Of a stretch of DNA of 64,000 bases, positions 26,795 through 35,816 are shown piece after piece. This DNA comes from JAGVPT01 sp964642725. Its GTDB lineage: Bacteria > Bacteroidota > Ignavibacteria > UBA10030 > UBA8401. Positions within the stretch are counted from its first letter, which is position 1. The number at the start of each line of letters is the position of its first letter. Under the pieces are notes generated by a model. It did no database searches, had not been told where the DNA came from, and saw only the letters and a list, made by a program, of their open reading frames with translations. The translations under genes and the position numbers were made by a program. Location of the stretch: NCBI GenBank assembly GCA_964642725.1, contig CAZXQG010000011.1:15094-79093 (forward strand). The letters run 5' to 3'.

Positions 26795-27709
26795 ATGAGC
26801 GAACGATTCCGCGTTTACCTGTCATACATATTGGTCTGCAGTATCTGGGGATCGACATGGCTCGTTATCAAGATAGGGCTGGAAACAATGACGCCCTTGT
26901 TGGCGGCAGGATGCCGTTTTCTCGTAGCGGGCGCGCTGCTGTTCGCGTTGATCAAGCTTCGCGGCGTCAAAATTCCGTGGAATCGCAAAGAGCGCATGTT
27001 CTATATCGTTGTTGCCCTGACATCGTTCAGCATACCGTTTGCGCTGGTATACTGGGGCGAGCTGTACATTCCTTCCGGATTATCGTCCATCATCTTTTCA
27101 GTCTATCCATTTACGGTTGCCCTTTTTGCATTTCTCTTTCTTCCAAATGAAAAGATAACCGCCTGGAAAATTTCCGGCATCGTGGTCGGTTTCCTCGGCG
27201 TTCTGATAGTCTTTTCGAATGATATCCATACTTCAAGCCCGATGGCATCGTGGGGAATGGCGGCGGTTTTTGCGAGCGCGGTCATCCAAGGGTATTCGGT
27301 CATTGTTATCAAGAAACATGGGCACGCCATACATCCATTCGCCATTACGTTTGTGCCGATGCTGATAGGAGCCGCGCTGCTATTGACGGCGAGTGCGTTG
27401 CTCGAAGACCATTCGAAAATTGATTTTACTTCGCGAACGGTTCTATCAATTTTCTATTTGGGGATTTTCGGGTCGGTTGCTACATTCGTCAGTTATTTTT
27501 GGCTTCTCAAAAGAGTGGAAGCCGTGATCCTCTCTCTTACCTCATTCATCACGCCGATCATTGCCGTGGTCTTGGGTGTTGTTGTTTTAGGGGAGCAATT
27601 TTCCTCGAGAACATTCCTCGGGGCTGCGCTTGTTCTTGGCGGGATTGCCGTTTCTAACTACGCGGAATTGGTAAAATATCTGAAACGGAATAAGATTTCC
27701 GCCGTGTGA
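26795..27709 (+). CDS. EamA/DMT-superfamily transporter
   Basis: A 304-residue inner-membrane protein with about ten hydrophobic segments in two homologous halves, each an EamA domain. It begins YILVCSIWGSTWLVIKIGLE, and the second half contains IFGSVATFVSYFWLLKRVEA and PIIAVVLGVVVLGEQF, all typical of RhaT/YdcZ-like drug/metabolite transporters. The substrate is unknown; members export amino acids or metabolites. It starts immediately at the DUF1015 stop and ends 19 bp before a strong promoter. Confidence 0.9.
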   Translation: MSERFRVYLSYILVCSIWGSTWLVIKIGLETMTPLLAAGCRFLVAGALLFALIKLRGVKIPWNRKERMFYIVVALTSFSIPFALVYWGELYIPSGLSSIIFSVYPFTVALFAFLFLPNEKITAWKISGIVVGFLGVLIVFSNDIHTSSPMASWGMAAVFASAVIQGYSVIVIKKHGHAIHPFAITFVPMLIGAALLLTASALLEDHSKIDFTSRTVLSIFYLGIFGSVATFVSYFWLLKRVEAVILSLTSFITPIIAVVLGVVVLGEQFSSRTFLGAALVLGGIAVSNYAELVKYLKRNKISAV

Positions 27710-27727
27710 CCCACGGTACTGCACTTC

Positions 27728-27756
27728 TTGACATTACCTCCTGAAATAGGTACAAT
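27728..27756 (+). promoter_or_regulatory. Strong sigma70-like promoter of the BNR surface-protein gene
   Basis: TTGACA and TACAAT are separated by exactly 17 bases, a near-consensus E. coli-type promoter, and TTTG follows the -10 box. It is the best promoter match I found in the window and gives a leader of about 185 nt before the predicted start at 27946. I see no riboswitch fold in that leader. Confidence 0.6.
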
Positions 27757-27945
27757 TTTGAGACTTCTGAACAATCCCAAAAGTGCGGCTTGGCAAGAGA
27801 CATTTATTCTGACATCTCGTTTCAGAAGGGATTTCCTGCTGGCAACATTCTGTGAAGAATTAAGCGGATCGTTTCACCGTGGATTTTCCTGAAATAAACC
27901 TTATCGTAAATTCTTCATCCATTAATTATTAACCGGAGCTCTGCT

Positions 27946-30900
27946 ACGAAAAAAATTATTTTCTTTTTATCCCTCACGGTTGCCATAGCAGCCTTTCTGC
28001 TCATTCAAAGGTCATCCGAAAACAAAGGAATGCCGGATGAAGACGAATCGATGGAATCTTCACCGGGCGACCGTGATAATCCGGACGCCGCATTTCGATT
28101 CAGGTACGCGATCCTGGCCGGGAACCAGCAGAATGTTGATCTCGTGCAGCGACGCCGCGAAGCGGTCAGCTTCACGAATACCGTGATGAAACCTGCAAGA
28201 AGCTTGCATAAAGTTTCCGGAACGACATGGTCTGAATTAGGTCCCGGCAATATTGGCGGCAGGGTCCGTTCAATTATCGTAAATCCGGCCGACGGAAATG
28301 AAATTCTCATCGGTTCGGTCTCCGGTGGAATATGGAAAAGCACCGATGGCGGGGGATCGTGGGTTGCAAAATCAGATTCACTTGACGTGATGGCAATCGG
28401 TTCGATGGTCATTGACCCAATGAACGGCGATGTGGTATATGCCGGGACGGGGGAAGGATGGCTCAATGAGGATGCAGTGTACGGCGGCGGAGTGTACAAA
28501 TCAACCGATTTTGGAGAAACATGGGTATTGCTTCCAAGCACATCCGGCACCTCGAGTCCGAATTTCAGGAATGTTATGAAAATGGCTGCGGACCCGTCGG
28601 GAAATATTTATGCAGCAACGAAAGACTATACTTACAAATACGGCGTGGGCGATTACTCAGTCTCCGGCGGCTTGTACATGTCTGCAAACGGCGGCACATC
28701 GTGGACGAAGATCAGCTCAACGGATTATACAACGAATTATTTTACTCCGGATGACGTCATTCCGGTTTCTTCGTCAGTCATTGTTTATTCTGTCGAAAGT
28801 AACGGTTCGACACTCGGAGGTATTTATAGGACTACCAACGGAGGGACGACTTGGTCGAAAATTGCGTCGAATCTGCCGACCGGCAATTACCGAAGGATTG
28901 CGCTCGCCCAGGATCCAAACAATGCGAACACTCTTTTGGCGGCTATTGAATCCCTCGACCTCACGTCGAGCGGAGACGGAGGACTGAAAGGTATCTACAA
29001 ATCGACGGATGCCGGCGCAACGTGGACGAAGCTTACCTCGCCGCAGAAAATTGCATCGACCGGAAATTTATCATACTTCAAGGACCAGGGATGGTACGAC
29101 AACGTCATCGCTGTTGACCCGAATAACTCCAACAATATTTATGTCGGCGGTGTCGAACTTATGAAATCGACCAATGGCGGCAGTAGTTGGTCGCAGGTGT
29201 CGCACTGGGATTCATTCTACGGAGCTCCGTACGTCCATGCAGACCACCATGCTATCGCTTTTGACAAGAACAATGCGAATACAGTTTTTGACGGGGACGA
29301 CGGAGGCGTGTACAAAACGACCGACGGAGGTTCGACATGGACGAGCCTCAACCATGGGCTGGCGATCACACAATTTTACAGCGGCGCCGTTTTCAAAAAC
29401 GGATCGACCTATTATGGCGGGACGCAGGACAACGGCCATTTGAAGTACAGCGGGACCGGGGCGCTGTGGACAGAACCGGTTGGCGGAGACGGCGGTTATG
29501 CGGCGCAAGACCAAACAAACAGCTCCGTTTCTTATGAAGAGTATGTGTACTTAGGGATGGAGAAAACAACGGACGGCGGCGTGACGTGGAGCGCCTGCAT
29601 CACCGGATTGAGCGACGCCAACAATGATAGTAAGTGCTTGTTTATCGCGCCGTTTGCGATGGACCCCGAAAACTCGAGCGTTCTTATTGCAGGCTCCAAT
29701 AGAGTCTGGGTCACAAGTAATTCAGCGGCATCGTGGTCGCCAATGAGCGGCGTGTTGGACAGCGCCAATGCCGAAGTAAGTGCGGTCGCAATCGTCAATG
29801 CATCGTCCACCTATCTTGCATTCGCCGGAACGACCGGCGGGAAAATTTATCGCTGCGCGAATTTGGACCCGACGTCCGGTGCGAACACATGGAATGAGAT
29901 CACACCGGCCGGAAACAACGGCGCCTGGGTGCGGCGTATTATCGTCGACCTGAACGACAAAAACAGGCTCTTCGCTTGTTACGGCGGCTACAACACGGGC
30001 CTTCCGCTGGCATCGCGCCACGTGTGGTACTCCACAAACCAGGGGACAACATGGTCCGATGTTTCAAGAAATCTGCCGAATGTGCCCGTCCATTCTCTCG
30101 TTATTGATCCGAGCACATCTTCGTCGTTGTATGTAGGGACCGAGACCGGCGTGTACAAATCGACGGATGTCGGTTCAACGTGGTCGTCGTTCAATTCCGG
30201 TATGCCATGGTACGTCCCGACGGACGAGCTGGTAATTCAGAGCGACACAAAAGCGCTTTTTGCATTCACTCATGGCCGCGGCGTTTTTTCCACGGCTCCA
30301 TCGTCCAACACTTCGCCGGGGTGGACCGTTCAAAATTCCGGTATTTCAACAGATTTATTTTCGGTGAAAGCTGTAAGCCAGTCGGCCGCATGGGCGGCAG
30401 GGAGCGGGGCACAAGTGTTGACGACGACGAACGGCGGAACTACCTGGAAACCCGTTGGAGGCGGCGCAATCGGTTCGGCGGACATTTACGAAATCACTGC
30501 CGTTGATGCAAACACCGCTTTTGTTTCGACGACACCGGACACCGTAACATTTATATATAGGACGACGAACGCCGGCTCAACATGGACGAATGTACTCAGT
30601 CTGAACGAAGGTTTCATCGACGGGATAAAAATGTTCGATGCGAGCAACGGCATTGCTGTCGGCGATCCGGTCGGAGGAAAATGGACCGTTTTGAAAACCA
30701 CTAACGGCGGAGCATCGTGGGCGCGCATTGCGACCGAGCCGTCACAGGCCGGCGGTGAAGCCGGCTGGAACAACGCATTGGCAACATTCGGCACGGCAAA
30801 TATCTGGTTCGGCACAAACTCGTACCACGTGTACCGTTCAACCGACGGCGGGGCAACGTGGTCGTCAAGCGCGGTTCCCTTTGCGAACAGCGTGAGCGTC

Positions 30901-31533
30901 AATTTCAGCAGCGCACTCTACGGACTGGCGGGTTCCGATTCCGGAGCGGCTGCGCGGACAACCGATGGCGGCGTTACGTGGACGCCTGTTTCATTGGGCG
31001 GCGGCGGTTATGTTTCCGGTTTTTCAGGAACGGAAAGCGATTTTTTTGCAGCAGAAGGCGGTTCTGTTTACCGAAGCTCAAACAATGGCGCGTCATGGTC
31101 GCCGTCATTCACCGGCTCAATCGGAAGTCTGAATTTTCTGGACTTTATCGGGGACGGTTCGAACCTCTTCGGATGGACTGTCAGTTCCGGCGGAAACATT
31201 GCCGCGTTCTCCGGACCTGTTTCCGGGATACAATCGAAGGTCAACGTTGTTCCGACGGAGTTTGCGTTGGAGCAAAACTATCCTAATCCATTTAACCCTT
31301 CGACAAAAATTGAGTTTCAAATTCCCAGGGCGTCGCGCGTATCTCTTAAAGTCTATAATTCCCTGGGTGAAGAAGTCGTGACGCTGGCGGATATTGTCAT
31401 GAATGCCGGTTCACATTCTGTCGAATGGAACGGCAGGAACCGCTTCAACGCGACCGTTGCGAGCGGAGTGTATTTCTACCGGCTGACCGCGGAGAATTTT
31501 GTTCAAACAAAAAAAATGTTGTTGGTAAAATAA
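27946..31533 (+). CDS. BNR/Asp-box repeat secreted protein with T9SS type A sorting domain
   Basis: A large exported protein, 1195 residues if it starts at 27946 and 1167 from the first ATG at 28030. Between these points the frame encodes a textbook signal peptide (KKIIFFLSLTVAIAAFLL) that would otherwise be lost, and GGAG lies 7 bases before the ACG at 27946, where an ATG would be expected. I therefore annotate ACG as the start. The body holds about 17 Asp-box motifs (STDGGGSW, TTNGGTTW, STDAGATW and similar), meaning two or more beta-propellers of the sialidase/VPS10 type; no catalytic assignment is possible. The last 85 residues are a T9SS C-terminal domain (EQNYPNPFNPSTKIEF ... GVYFYRLTAENFVQTKKMLL). 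It is likely displayed on, or released from, the cell surface. Confidence 0.88.
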   Translation, partial: TKKIIFFLSLTVAIAAFLLIQRSSENKGMPDEDESMESSPGDRDNPDAAFRFRYAILAGNQQNVDLVQRRREAVSFTNTVMKPARSLHKVSGTTWSELGPGNIGGRVRSIIVNPADGNEILIGSVSGGIWKSTDGGGSWVAKSDSLDVMAIGSMVIDPMNGDVVYAGTGEGWLNEDAVYGGGVYKSTDFGETWVLLPSTSGTSSPNFRNVMKMAADPSGNIYAATKDYTYKYGVGDYSVSGGLYMSANGGTSWTKISSTDYTTNYFTPDDVIPVSSSVIVYSVESNGSTLGGIYRTTNGGTTWSKIASNLPTGNYRRIALAQDPNNANTLLAAIESLDLTSSGDGGLKGIYKSTDAGATWTKLTSPQKIASTGNLSYFKDQGWYDNVIAVDPNNSNNIYVGGVELMKSTNGGSSWSQVSHWDSFYGAPYVHADHHAIAFDKNNANTVFDGDDGGVYKTTDGGSTWTSLNHGLAITQFYSGAVFKNGSTYYGGTQDNGHLKYSGTGALWTEPVGGDGGYAAQDQTNSSVSYEEYVYLGMEKTTDGGVTWSACITGLSDANNDSKCLFIAPFAMDPENSSVLIAGSNRVWVTSNSAASWSPMSGVLDSANAEVSAVAIVNASSTYLAFAGTTGGKIYRCANLDPTSGANTWNEITPAGNNGAWVRRIIVDLNDKNRLFACYGGYNTGLPLASRHVWYSTNQGTTWSDVSRNLPNVPVHSLVIDPSTSSSLYVGTETGVYKSTDVGSTWSSFNSGMPWYVPTDELVIQSDTKALFAFTHGRGVFSTAPSSNTSPGWTVQNSGISTDLFSVKAVSQSAAWAAGSGAQVLTTTNGGTTWKPVGGGAIGSADIYEITAVDANTAFVSTTPDTVTFIYRTTNAGSTWTNVLSLNEGFIDGIKMFDASNGIAVGDPVGGKWTVLKTTNGGASWARIATEPSQAGGEAGWNNALATFGTANIWFGTNSYHVYRSTDGGATWSSSAVPFANSVSVNFSSALYGLAGSDSGAAARTTDGGVTWTPVSLGGGGYVSGFSGTESDFFAAEGGSVYRSSNNGASWSPSFTGSIGSLNFLDFIGDGSNLFGWTVSSGGNIAAFSGPVSGIQSKVNVVPTEFALEQNYPNPFNPSTKIEFQIPRASRVSLKVYNSLGEEVVTLADIVMNAGSHSVEWNGRNRFNATVASGVYFYRLTAENFVQTKKMLLVK

Positions 31534-31563
31534 AATCATTCGTGTTACGGTATCAAGGTTTAG

Positions 31564-31594
31564 AAAGCCAACTGAGAACTCGGTTGGCTTTTTT
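31564..31594 (+). terminator. Rho-independent terminator after the BNR gene
   Basis: Stem AAGCCAAC/GTTGGCTT with a 10-base loop, followed by TTTT, 31 bp after the stop codon. Confidence 0.8.
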
Positions 31595-31752
31595 ATTCTC
31601 CCGGCAAAAGCAGTCCCGGCGGATGCGTTTGCATTAATCGAGTTTCGAGAGATAATTCAGTCCTCTCCGGGGAATTCAGAAGGACTTTATTTAACTTGGC
31701 CAACGTTCACGCCGCAGATCTTCAATAGAAGCCATCTCAAAAACTCCTAAAA

Positions 31753-31876
31753 ATGTCATTCTGATCCGCCGTTCTTTGGCGGGAGAAGAATCCATGACAA
31801 TCACGCATCTTGAATCTACGAGGCTTCGGTGTTGTGATGCTTCGTCCGCCTGCGGCGGACTCAGCATCACATTCAC
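31753..31876. repeat. Dispersed palindromic intergenic element (GTCCGCC type)
   Basis: This occupies most of the gene-free stretch 31595-32007. It begins near GTCATTCTGATCCGCC, contains GGCGGGAGAAGAATCC, and ends near GTCCGCCTGCGGCGGAC (7-bp arms at 31844-31850 and 31854-31860) and CAGCATCACATTC. The two ends are roughly inverted copies of each other. I recognise the wording (GTCATTCTGA, AGAAGAATC, GTCCGCC/GGCGGAC) as that of MITE-like repeats common in Bacteroidota/Ignavibacteria genomes. No coding frame is supported here. Confidence 0.55.
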
Positions 31877-32007
31877 AAATGCACTCTACATCGAAATCAT
31901 TTTTGAGCACCTAATTCGCTATTGACATTTATCTCGCTGTTTGCGAACTTCTCGAAGGGCGGATGGGGCATCTTCTTAAAACCTATTCCAATAACCGCGA
32001 CCAACGT

Positions 32008-33072
32008 ATGAAAACAGCCTCTTTTATTTTCTTTGCTCTTTTCTTTTTTTTCGCACTCACCTGCAAGAAAGAGCCGCCGGTTGTGCCGCCTCCGCCTTCT
32101 CGACCCGATACGACAAACCATAGTTTTACATTCACACAATACGAATTTGGGACCAGCCCGGGTTATTTCAGGGATTGTGCCATTATCAATGATTCCGATA
32201 TCTGGTGTGTTGGCGCAGTCAACGAAGGAACCGACACCATGTATAACGCCGTGCATTGGGATGGAAGAACATGGTCATTAATAAAGATTTCAGCAAATTT
32301 TCGGGGCAATTTCATCACAGCCCCAATGGAAGGGATTTTTGCCTTTTCATCTACTGATATATGGCTAGCAGCTTCAGATCCGATTCATGGTGATGGACAA
32401 AATTGGGTTGATTATGATATAAGAAGTATTCCTGGTTATGATTCACTATCGGTCTCAAAGTGCTGGGGAACAACATCGAACATGATGTATTTTGTCGGAC
32501 GAGGAGGTAGCATAATTCGTTACAACAGTGCTACCTGGACAAAACAGGAAAGTGGAACCACAATAGACCTTCACGATGTGTGGGGAACTACCGATGGAAG
32601 CGTTGTTTGGGCGTGCGGGTATTCGAACGACAACAGCCAAAGTATTCTTTTAAGATACGATGGGGTAGACTGGAAAACAACGTGGGCAGAAGGCACCACC
32701 ACCACCCACCCGTATGGCGACCTCGTGACGAGCCTGTGGGGAATACAGCATTTGTTTACTTCAACAAACTTTGGAGTGTATAGGCAGAATATTTCGGGAA
32801 CCGATACGGCGCAACAAATCCTCGCCATCAATCATTTTCCCTACCGGATTCGCGGTAGCGCGGAGAATAATATCGCCGTTGTTGGGGACGATGGAATGAT
32901 CTGGCATTACAACGGCGCGAGCTGGAAATTGCTAAATGAAGTCGGCTCGGGCGTACCACTATATTCTGTTGCAGTCTCGGAGGATATGATCGTTGCCGTT
33001 GGGGCAGATTTCAACGTCACCGATATATTTCCGCCAAAAGCGCTAGTTTATCTGGGACGGAGAACAGAATAA
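32008..33072 (+). CDS. Predicted surface lipoprotein with repeated HWDG/W motifs
   Basis: A 354-residue protein from the ATG at 32008. Residues 1-19 form a signal with lipobox FALTC and a Pro-rich stretch follows. The body has repeated blades of the type DIWCVGAVNEG ... AVHWDGRTWSLIKI, DIWLAAS..., MMYFVGRGGSIIRYNSATW, VVWACGY...RYDGVDWKTTW and IAVVGDDGMIWHYNGASWK, spaced about 45-60 residues, suggesting a beta-propeller. Similar Ignavibacteria lipoproteins exist, some carrying a doubtful glucosyltransferase label in databases. I see no catalytic motif. An ATG at 31963 is in frame but would bury the signal. It lies between two T9SS cargo loci. Confidence 0.7.
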   Translation: MKTASFIFFALFFFFALTCKKEPPVVPPPPSRPDTTNHSFTFTQYEFGTSPGYFRDCAIINDSDIWCVGAVNEGTDTMYNAVHWDGRTWSLIKISANFRGNFITAPMEGIFAFSSTDIWLAASDPIHGDGQNWVDYDIRSIPGYDSLSVSKCWGTTSNMMYFVGRGGSIIRYNSATWTKQESGTTIDLHDVWGTTDGSVVWACGYSNDNSQSILLRYDGVDWKTTWAEGTTTTHPYGDLVTSLWGIQHLFTSTNFGVYRQNISGTDTAQQILAINHFPYRIRGSAENNIAVVGDDGMIWHYNGASWKLLNEVGSGVPLYSVAVSEDMIVAVGADFNVTDIFPPKALVYLGRRTE

Positions 33073-33107
33073 CCAAAATCTCAGCGAGAAAAAAATCAGG
33101 AGGATAT

Positions 33108-33752
33108 ATGATAAAAAAGTTACTTCTGACCACGATGACGGTGTTTTTCTTGTTTCATCGTTGTTCGGCCACCCTTGGGGAATTTAATATTCAAGGAATT
33201 GGCACTGGTATAAATTCGATTAGTATTTCTATTGCCAGTCAAGGATATGTCTGGACGTGGACAAACAACAGTGTTATGTTAACTTCAGCGTTTAGTCCTT
33301 CACCATACACGAGTCTTCCATTATACTTTGCTTCGCCGACCAGCTACAATGGCGAAAACCAAGGTGTCATGCCCTGGGGACTAATGACATTCCAGATTTC
33401 TGTCAACGGTGGCGAGTGGAGTCGGAATTTTTCGATAGATTTTATAGATGAACGATGGACTGACGGGCACACATATTCGGACATCTATTTGAATATCAGA
33501 GAATCGGATCAATCGATGTATCTGACGTTCAATGGTGAAGGCTCTCCGTGGAGTGTTCAAAATAGTGCAGCAATCTTGATTTGGGACATGTGTAATACGG
33601 GAAATCCAAGTCAGGCTGATTTTAAAATTCCATTGACAATAAAGAATCTGGTCAATAGTGGCAATGGCGGAGGATCGCTGCATGTGGACGGCAGCAGTTA
33701 TTCGTCCGGCAGTAGCGTTAACGTCGGCTATTTTAGAATCATACCGACGTGA
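33108..33752 (+). CDS. N-terminal part of a broken T9SS cargo protein
   Basis: This 214-residue frame has a signal peptide (MIKKLLLTTMTVFFLF) and a beta-rich region ending GGGSLHVDGSSYSSGSSVNV, a motif that in long T9SS cargo proteins leads into further repeats. The frame ends with TGA at 33750-33752, overlapping a GTG in the -1 frame, and the downstream protein has no signal of its own. I interpret this as the first third of a gene running to 35690, interrupted by a frameshift between about 33730 and 33750. A start preceded by AGGAGG (GGAGGATAT) supports real expression. The alternative, two separate coupled genes, is possible. Confidence 0.65.
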   Translation: MIKKLLLTTMTVFFLFHRCSATLGEFNIQGIGTGINSISISIASQGYVWTWTNNSVMLTSAFSPSPYTSLPLYFASPTSYNGENQGVMPWGLMTFQISVNGGEWSRNFSIDFIDERWTDGHTYSDIYLNIRESDQSMYLTFNGEGSPWSVQNSAAILIWDMCNTGNPSQADFKIPLTIKNLVNSGNGGGSLHVDGSSYSSGSSVNVGYFRIIPT

Positions 33753-35413
33753 CAGACAACGAACGATTTACAAACTATCAACAAAGCGGGATTACGTATA
33801 AGGATAACAACTGGAATAATTCTTCGGCTGATTTCAAATTGACGCACTCTTACACTCCACACACCGGTACTAATGAAGATGATGCTGTTTTTGTACCTCT
33901 TGCTGTAGCCACCCTCAGCAACAGTCTCGACGGAACGGTTATCACCGGTACAAACGGAGGCTACATACCGTTCGTCGATCCTTGGTATGTTGACGCAAGC
34001 GACAATCAGACCGGGCAACCGGTACAGATTACGTCGGGTAACTCCCCGACTGGCGCGTATGGCCAGTCAAGTGGGGGCGTATTTTTAGGACAAAATATTC
34101 ATTTTGATCCTACTCTCCCTATCTACTCCGTTCAAGCTCCCACCTCACAAACAATCAGCAACCATACAGCATTTTTCGGAGGATGGAGTGCATCACCGAG
34201 TGGCTATGTTACGTTTCAGAACGTGACATCTCCAACAACGGCTGTGGTTTTTAATTCCGCCGGAGCAGCCGTCACCGCTAATTACATTTATTCGGTCGTT
34301 GCTTCAAACGCAACGTTGCAGGCGGGAACATATACGTTTGTCGGTTCGCTTACAATAAACTCCGGTGCGACACTTACTTTGAATTCCGGCACCACGCTAA
34401 ACTTTCCTTCGGGCGCTGGGCTTGTTGTCAACGGCGCCTTGTCTGCCAGCGGAACAACGTTCAATTTTGTGCAGTCGCCGTCTTATCCCTACCTTACTGG
34501 CATCACTATAAACTCGAATGGCTCGTCGCTTACCAATTGCACAATCTCAGGAGCAGACCAGCCACTCGTATTCACAAACGTCAACACTGCGACAATATCG
34601 GGATGCACAATTAATAATTCGATATTTTCGAGCTCACAGGCAATTTCAGTTTCGAACTCCACACCGACAATAACAACCGTGCATATTAATGGGCTAACAG
34701 GAACAAACAATTCTTCAAACGGTGTTCGTTACACAAACGGCAGAGGAGGGACAATCAGTGGATCAGTCATTCAAAACTGCGGTGCAGGCAATGGGATTGT
34801 TATTCAAGGAAATTCCAATCCGACGATAACAGACAATACGATACAAGGCAATCATTATCATGGGATCATCGTTACTGGGAATGGAACGGGAACGCCAAAC
34901 ATAAATGGCAACGACCTTGAATCGAACGGAATTGTGAATGGAACGAAAACCTATTGCGGAATGGTTTTCGACGGATCAACAGGCTACGTCCAATTGAACA
35001 CGATTCGGTATAGTAACTACGGAATTTACTGCGAAAATTCCGGTTCTCCACAAGCTTATATCAGCATGGGAGATATCGGCGACAACATAATTACAAATAA
35101 TCTTTATGGTATCGATGCCTACAATCATAGTTTTCCGCAATTTGGATATGGCAATGCACAACTTGGACGCTATTATGCAGTATGCAATGAAATTCATGAC
35201 AATACCAGCTATGATGCGGCTGTTCAAAGCAACAGCGGTCTCGATGCGATGTACAATTGGTGGGGGCAATATCCTGTGAATATGGCAAAACATTATCACG
35301 ATGCTACCTCCACTGAAAAAGTTCGGTTCAAGCGTGGATATGGGACTTGTTGTCGCATTAAATACAGCAAACAACAAGGAATTTTCAGGTTCAGCGAATC
35401 CTTCAATAAGTGA
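33749..35413 (+). CDS. Parallel beta-helix repeat middle part of the same broken T9SS cargo gene
   Basis: A 554-residue frame beginning at a GTG that overlaps the previous stop (GTGA). From about residue 170 it shows repeats of right-handed parallel beta-helix type: GSLTINSGATLTLNSGTTLNF, then many short TISGCTINN, NGIVIQGNSNPTITDNTIQG and YGIYCENSGSP turns. Such helices occur in polysaccharide lyases and adhesins; no lyase active site is recognisable. It lacks a signal peptide, and the T9SS domain it needs follows in another frame (from about 35301), so it is best seen as the middle of one gene. The last ~25 residues after TSTEK are probably out-of-frame translation. Confidence 0.65.
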   Translation: MTDNERFTNYQQSGITYKDNNWNNSSADFKLTHSYTPHTGTNEDDAVFVPLAVATLSNSLDGTVITGTNGGYIPFVDPWYVDASDNQTGQPVQITSGNSPTGAYGQSSGGVFLGQNIHFDPTLPIYSVQAPTSQTISNHTAFFGGWSASPSGYVTFQNVTSPTTAVVFNSAGAAVTANYIYSVVASNATLQAGTYTFVGSLTINSGATLTLNSGTTLNFPSGAGLVVNGALSASGTTFNFVQSPSYPYLTGITINSNGSSLTNCTISGADQPLVFTNVNTATISGCTINNSIFSSSQAISVSNSTPTITTVHINGLTGTNNSSNGVRYTNGRGGTISGSVIQNCGAGNGIVIQGNSNPTITDNTIQGNHYHGIIVTGNGTGTPNINGNDLESNGIVNGTKTYCGMVFDGSTGYVQLNTIRYSNYGIYCENSGSPQAYISMGDIGDNIITNNLYGIDAYNHSFPQFGYGNAQLGRYYAVCNEIHDNTSYDAAVQSNSGLDAMYNWWGQYPVNMAKHYHDATSTEKVRFKRGYGTCCRIKYSKQQGIFRFSESFNK

Positions 35414-35690
35414 CGGTCAAAACAATGCAAGCGCTGTAGAGCTTTCGAATTATCCGAATCCTTTTAATCCGACGACAACTATCTACTATCGGATCCCGAA
35501 AGACGGCAAAGTGGACATTAAAGTATTTGACGCACTTGGCCGTGAAGTAAAGACCTTGGTCAATGAAAATAAAACGGCAGGCAAATATTCGATAGAATTC
35601 GACGCTTCACACCTTGCCAGCGGGATCTATTTTTACTCGATTCATGCGGGCGAATATTCCGCAGTAAAAAAGATGATATTGCTCAAATGA
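35301..35690 (+). pseudogene. T9SS type A sorting domain separated by a frameshift from its cargo
   Basis: In the +1 frame relative to the beta-helix gene, the sequence encodes GSSVDMGLVVALNTANN followed by a complete sorting domain (VELSNYPNPFNPTTTIYYRI ... ASGIYFYSIHAGEYSAVKKM) that ends with stop at 35688-35690. Skipping one A in the A5 run near 35321-35325 joins it smoothly to ...HDATSTEK of the upstream frame. The ATG at 35301 lies within the cargo gene and is unlikely to be a genuine start. The fragment shows that the whole locus 33108-35690 was a secreted T9SS substrate. Confidence 0.7.
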
Positions 35691-35727
35691 CGTTAGCACA
35701 GGACAAAGTGATGACATCACTTTGCAG

Positions 35728-35770
35728 AGCGCAGGCGGCGGTTGTTTCATTGCCTGCGCTTTCTTATTTT
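35728..35770 (+). terminator. Rho-independent terminator after the T9SS cargo gene
   Basis: Stem AGCGCAGGC/GCCTGCGCT (9 perfect pairs) with a 15-base loop, followed by TTCTTATTTTT. Confidence 0.85.
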
Positions 35771-35816
35771 TCAGAGTACGTCTTAATCAGCAATCATCAC
35801 AAAAGAGTGAATTTTC

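Noticed and set aside
27757..27945. Riboswitch in the long leader of the BNR gene
   Set aside because: No known aptamer consensus is visible.
35301..35430. Programmed ribosomal frameshift joining the beta-helix to the sorting domain
   Set aside because: The A5 run is short, there is no standard slippery heptamer with a downstream structure I can see, and a second unrelated frameshift occurs in the same gene. Error or decay is simpler.
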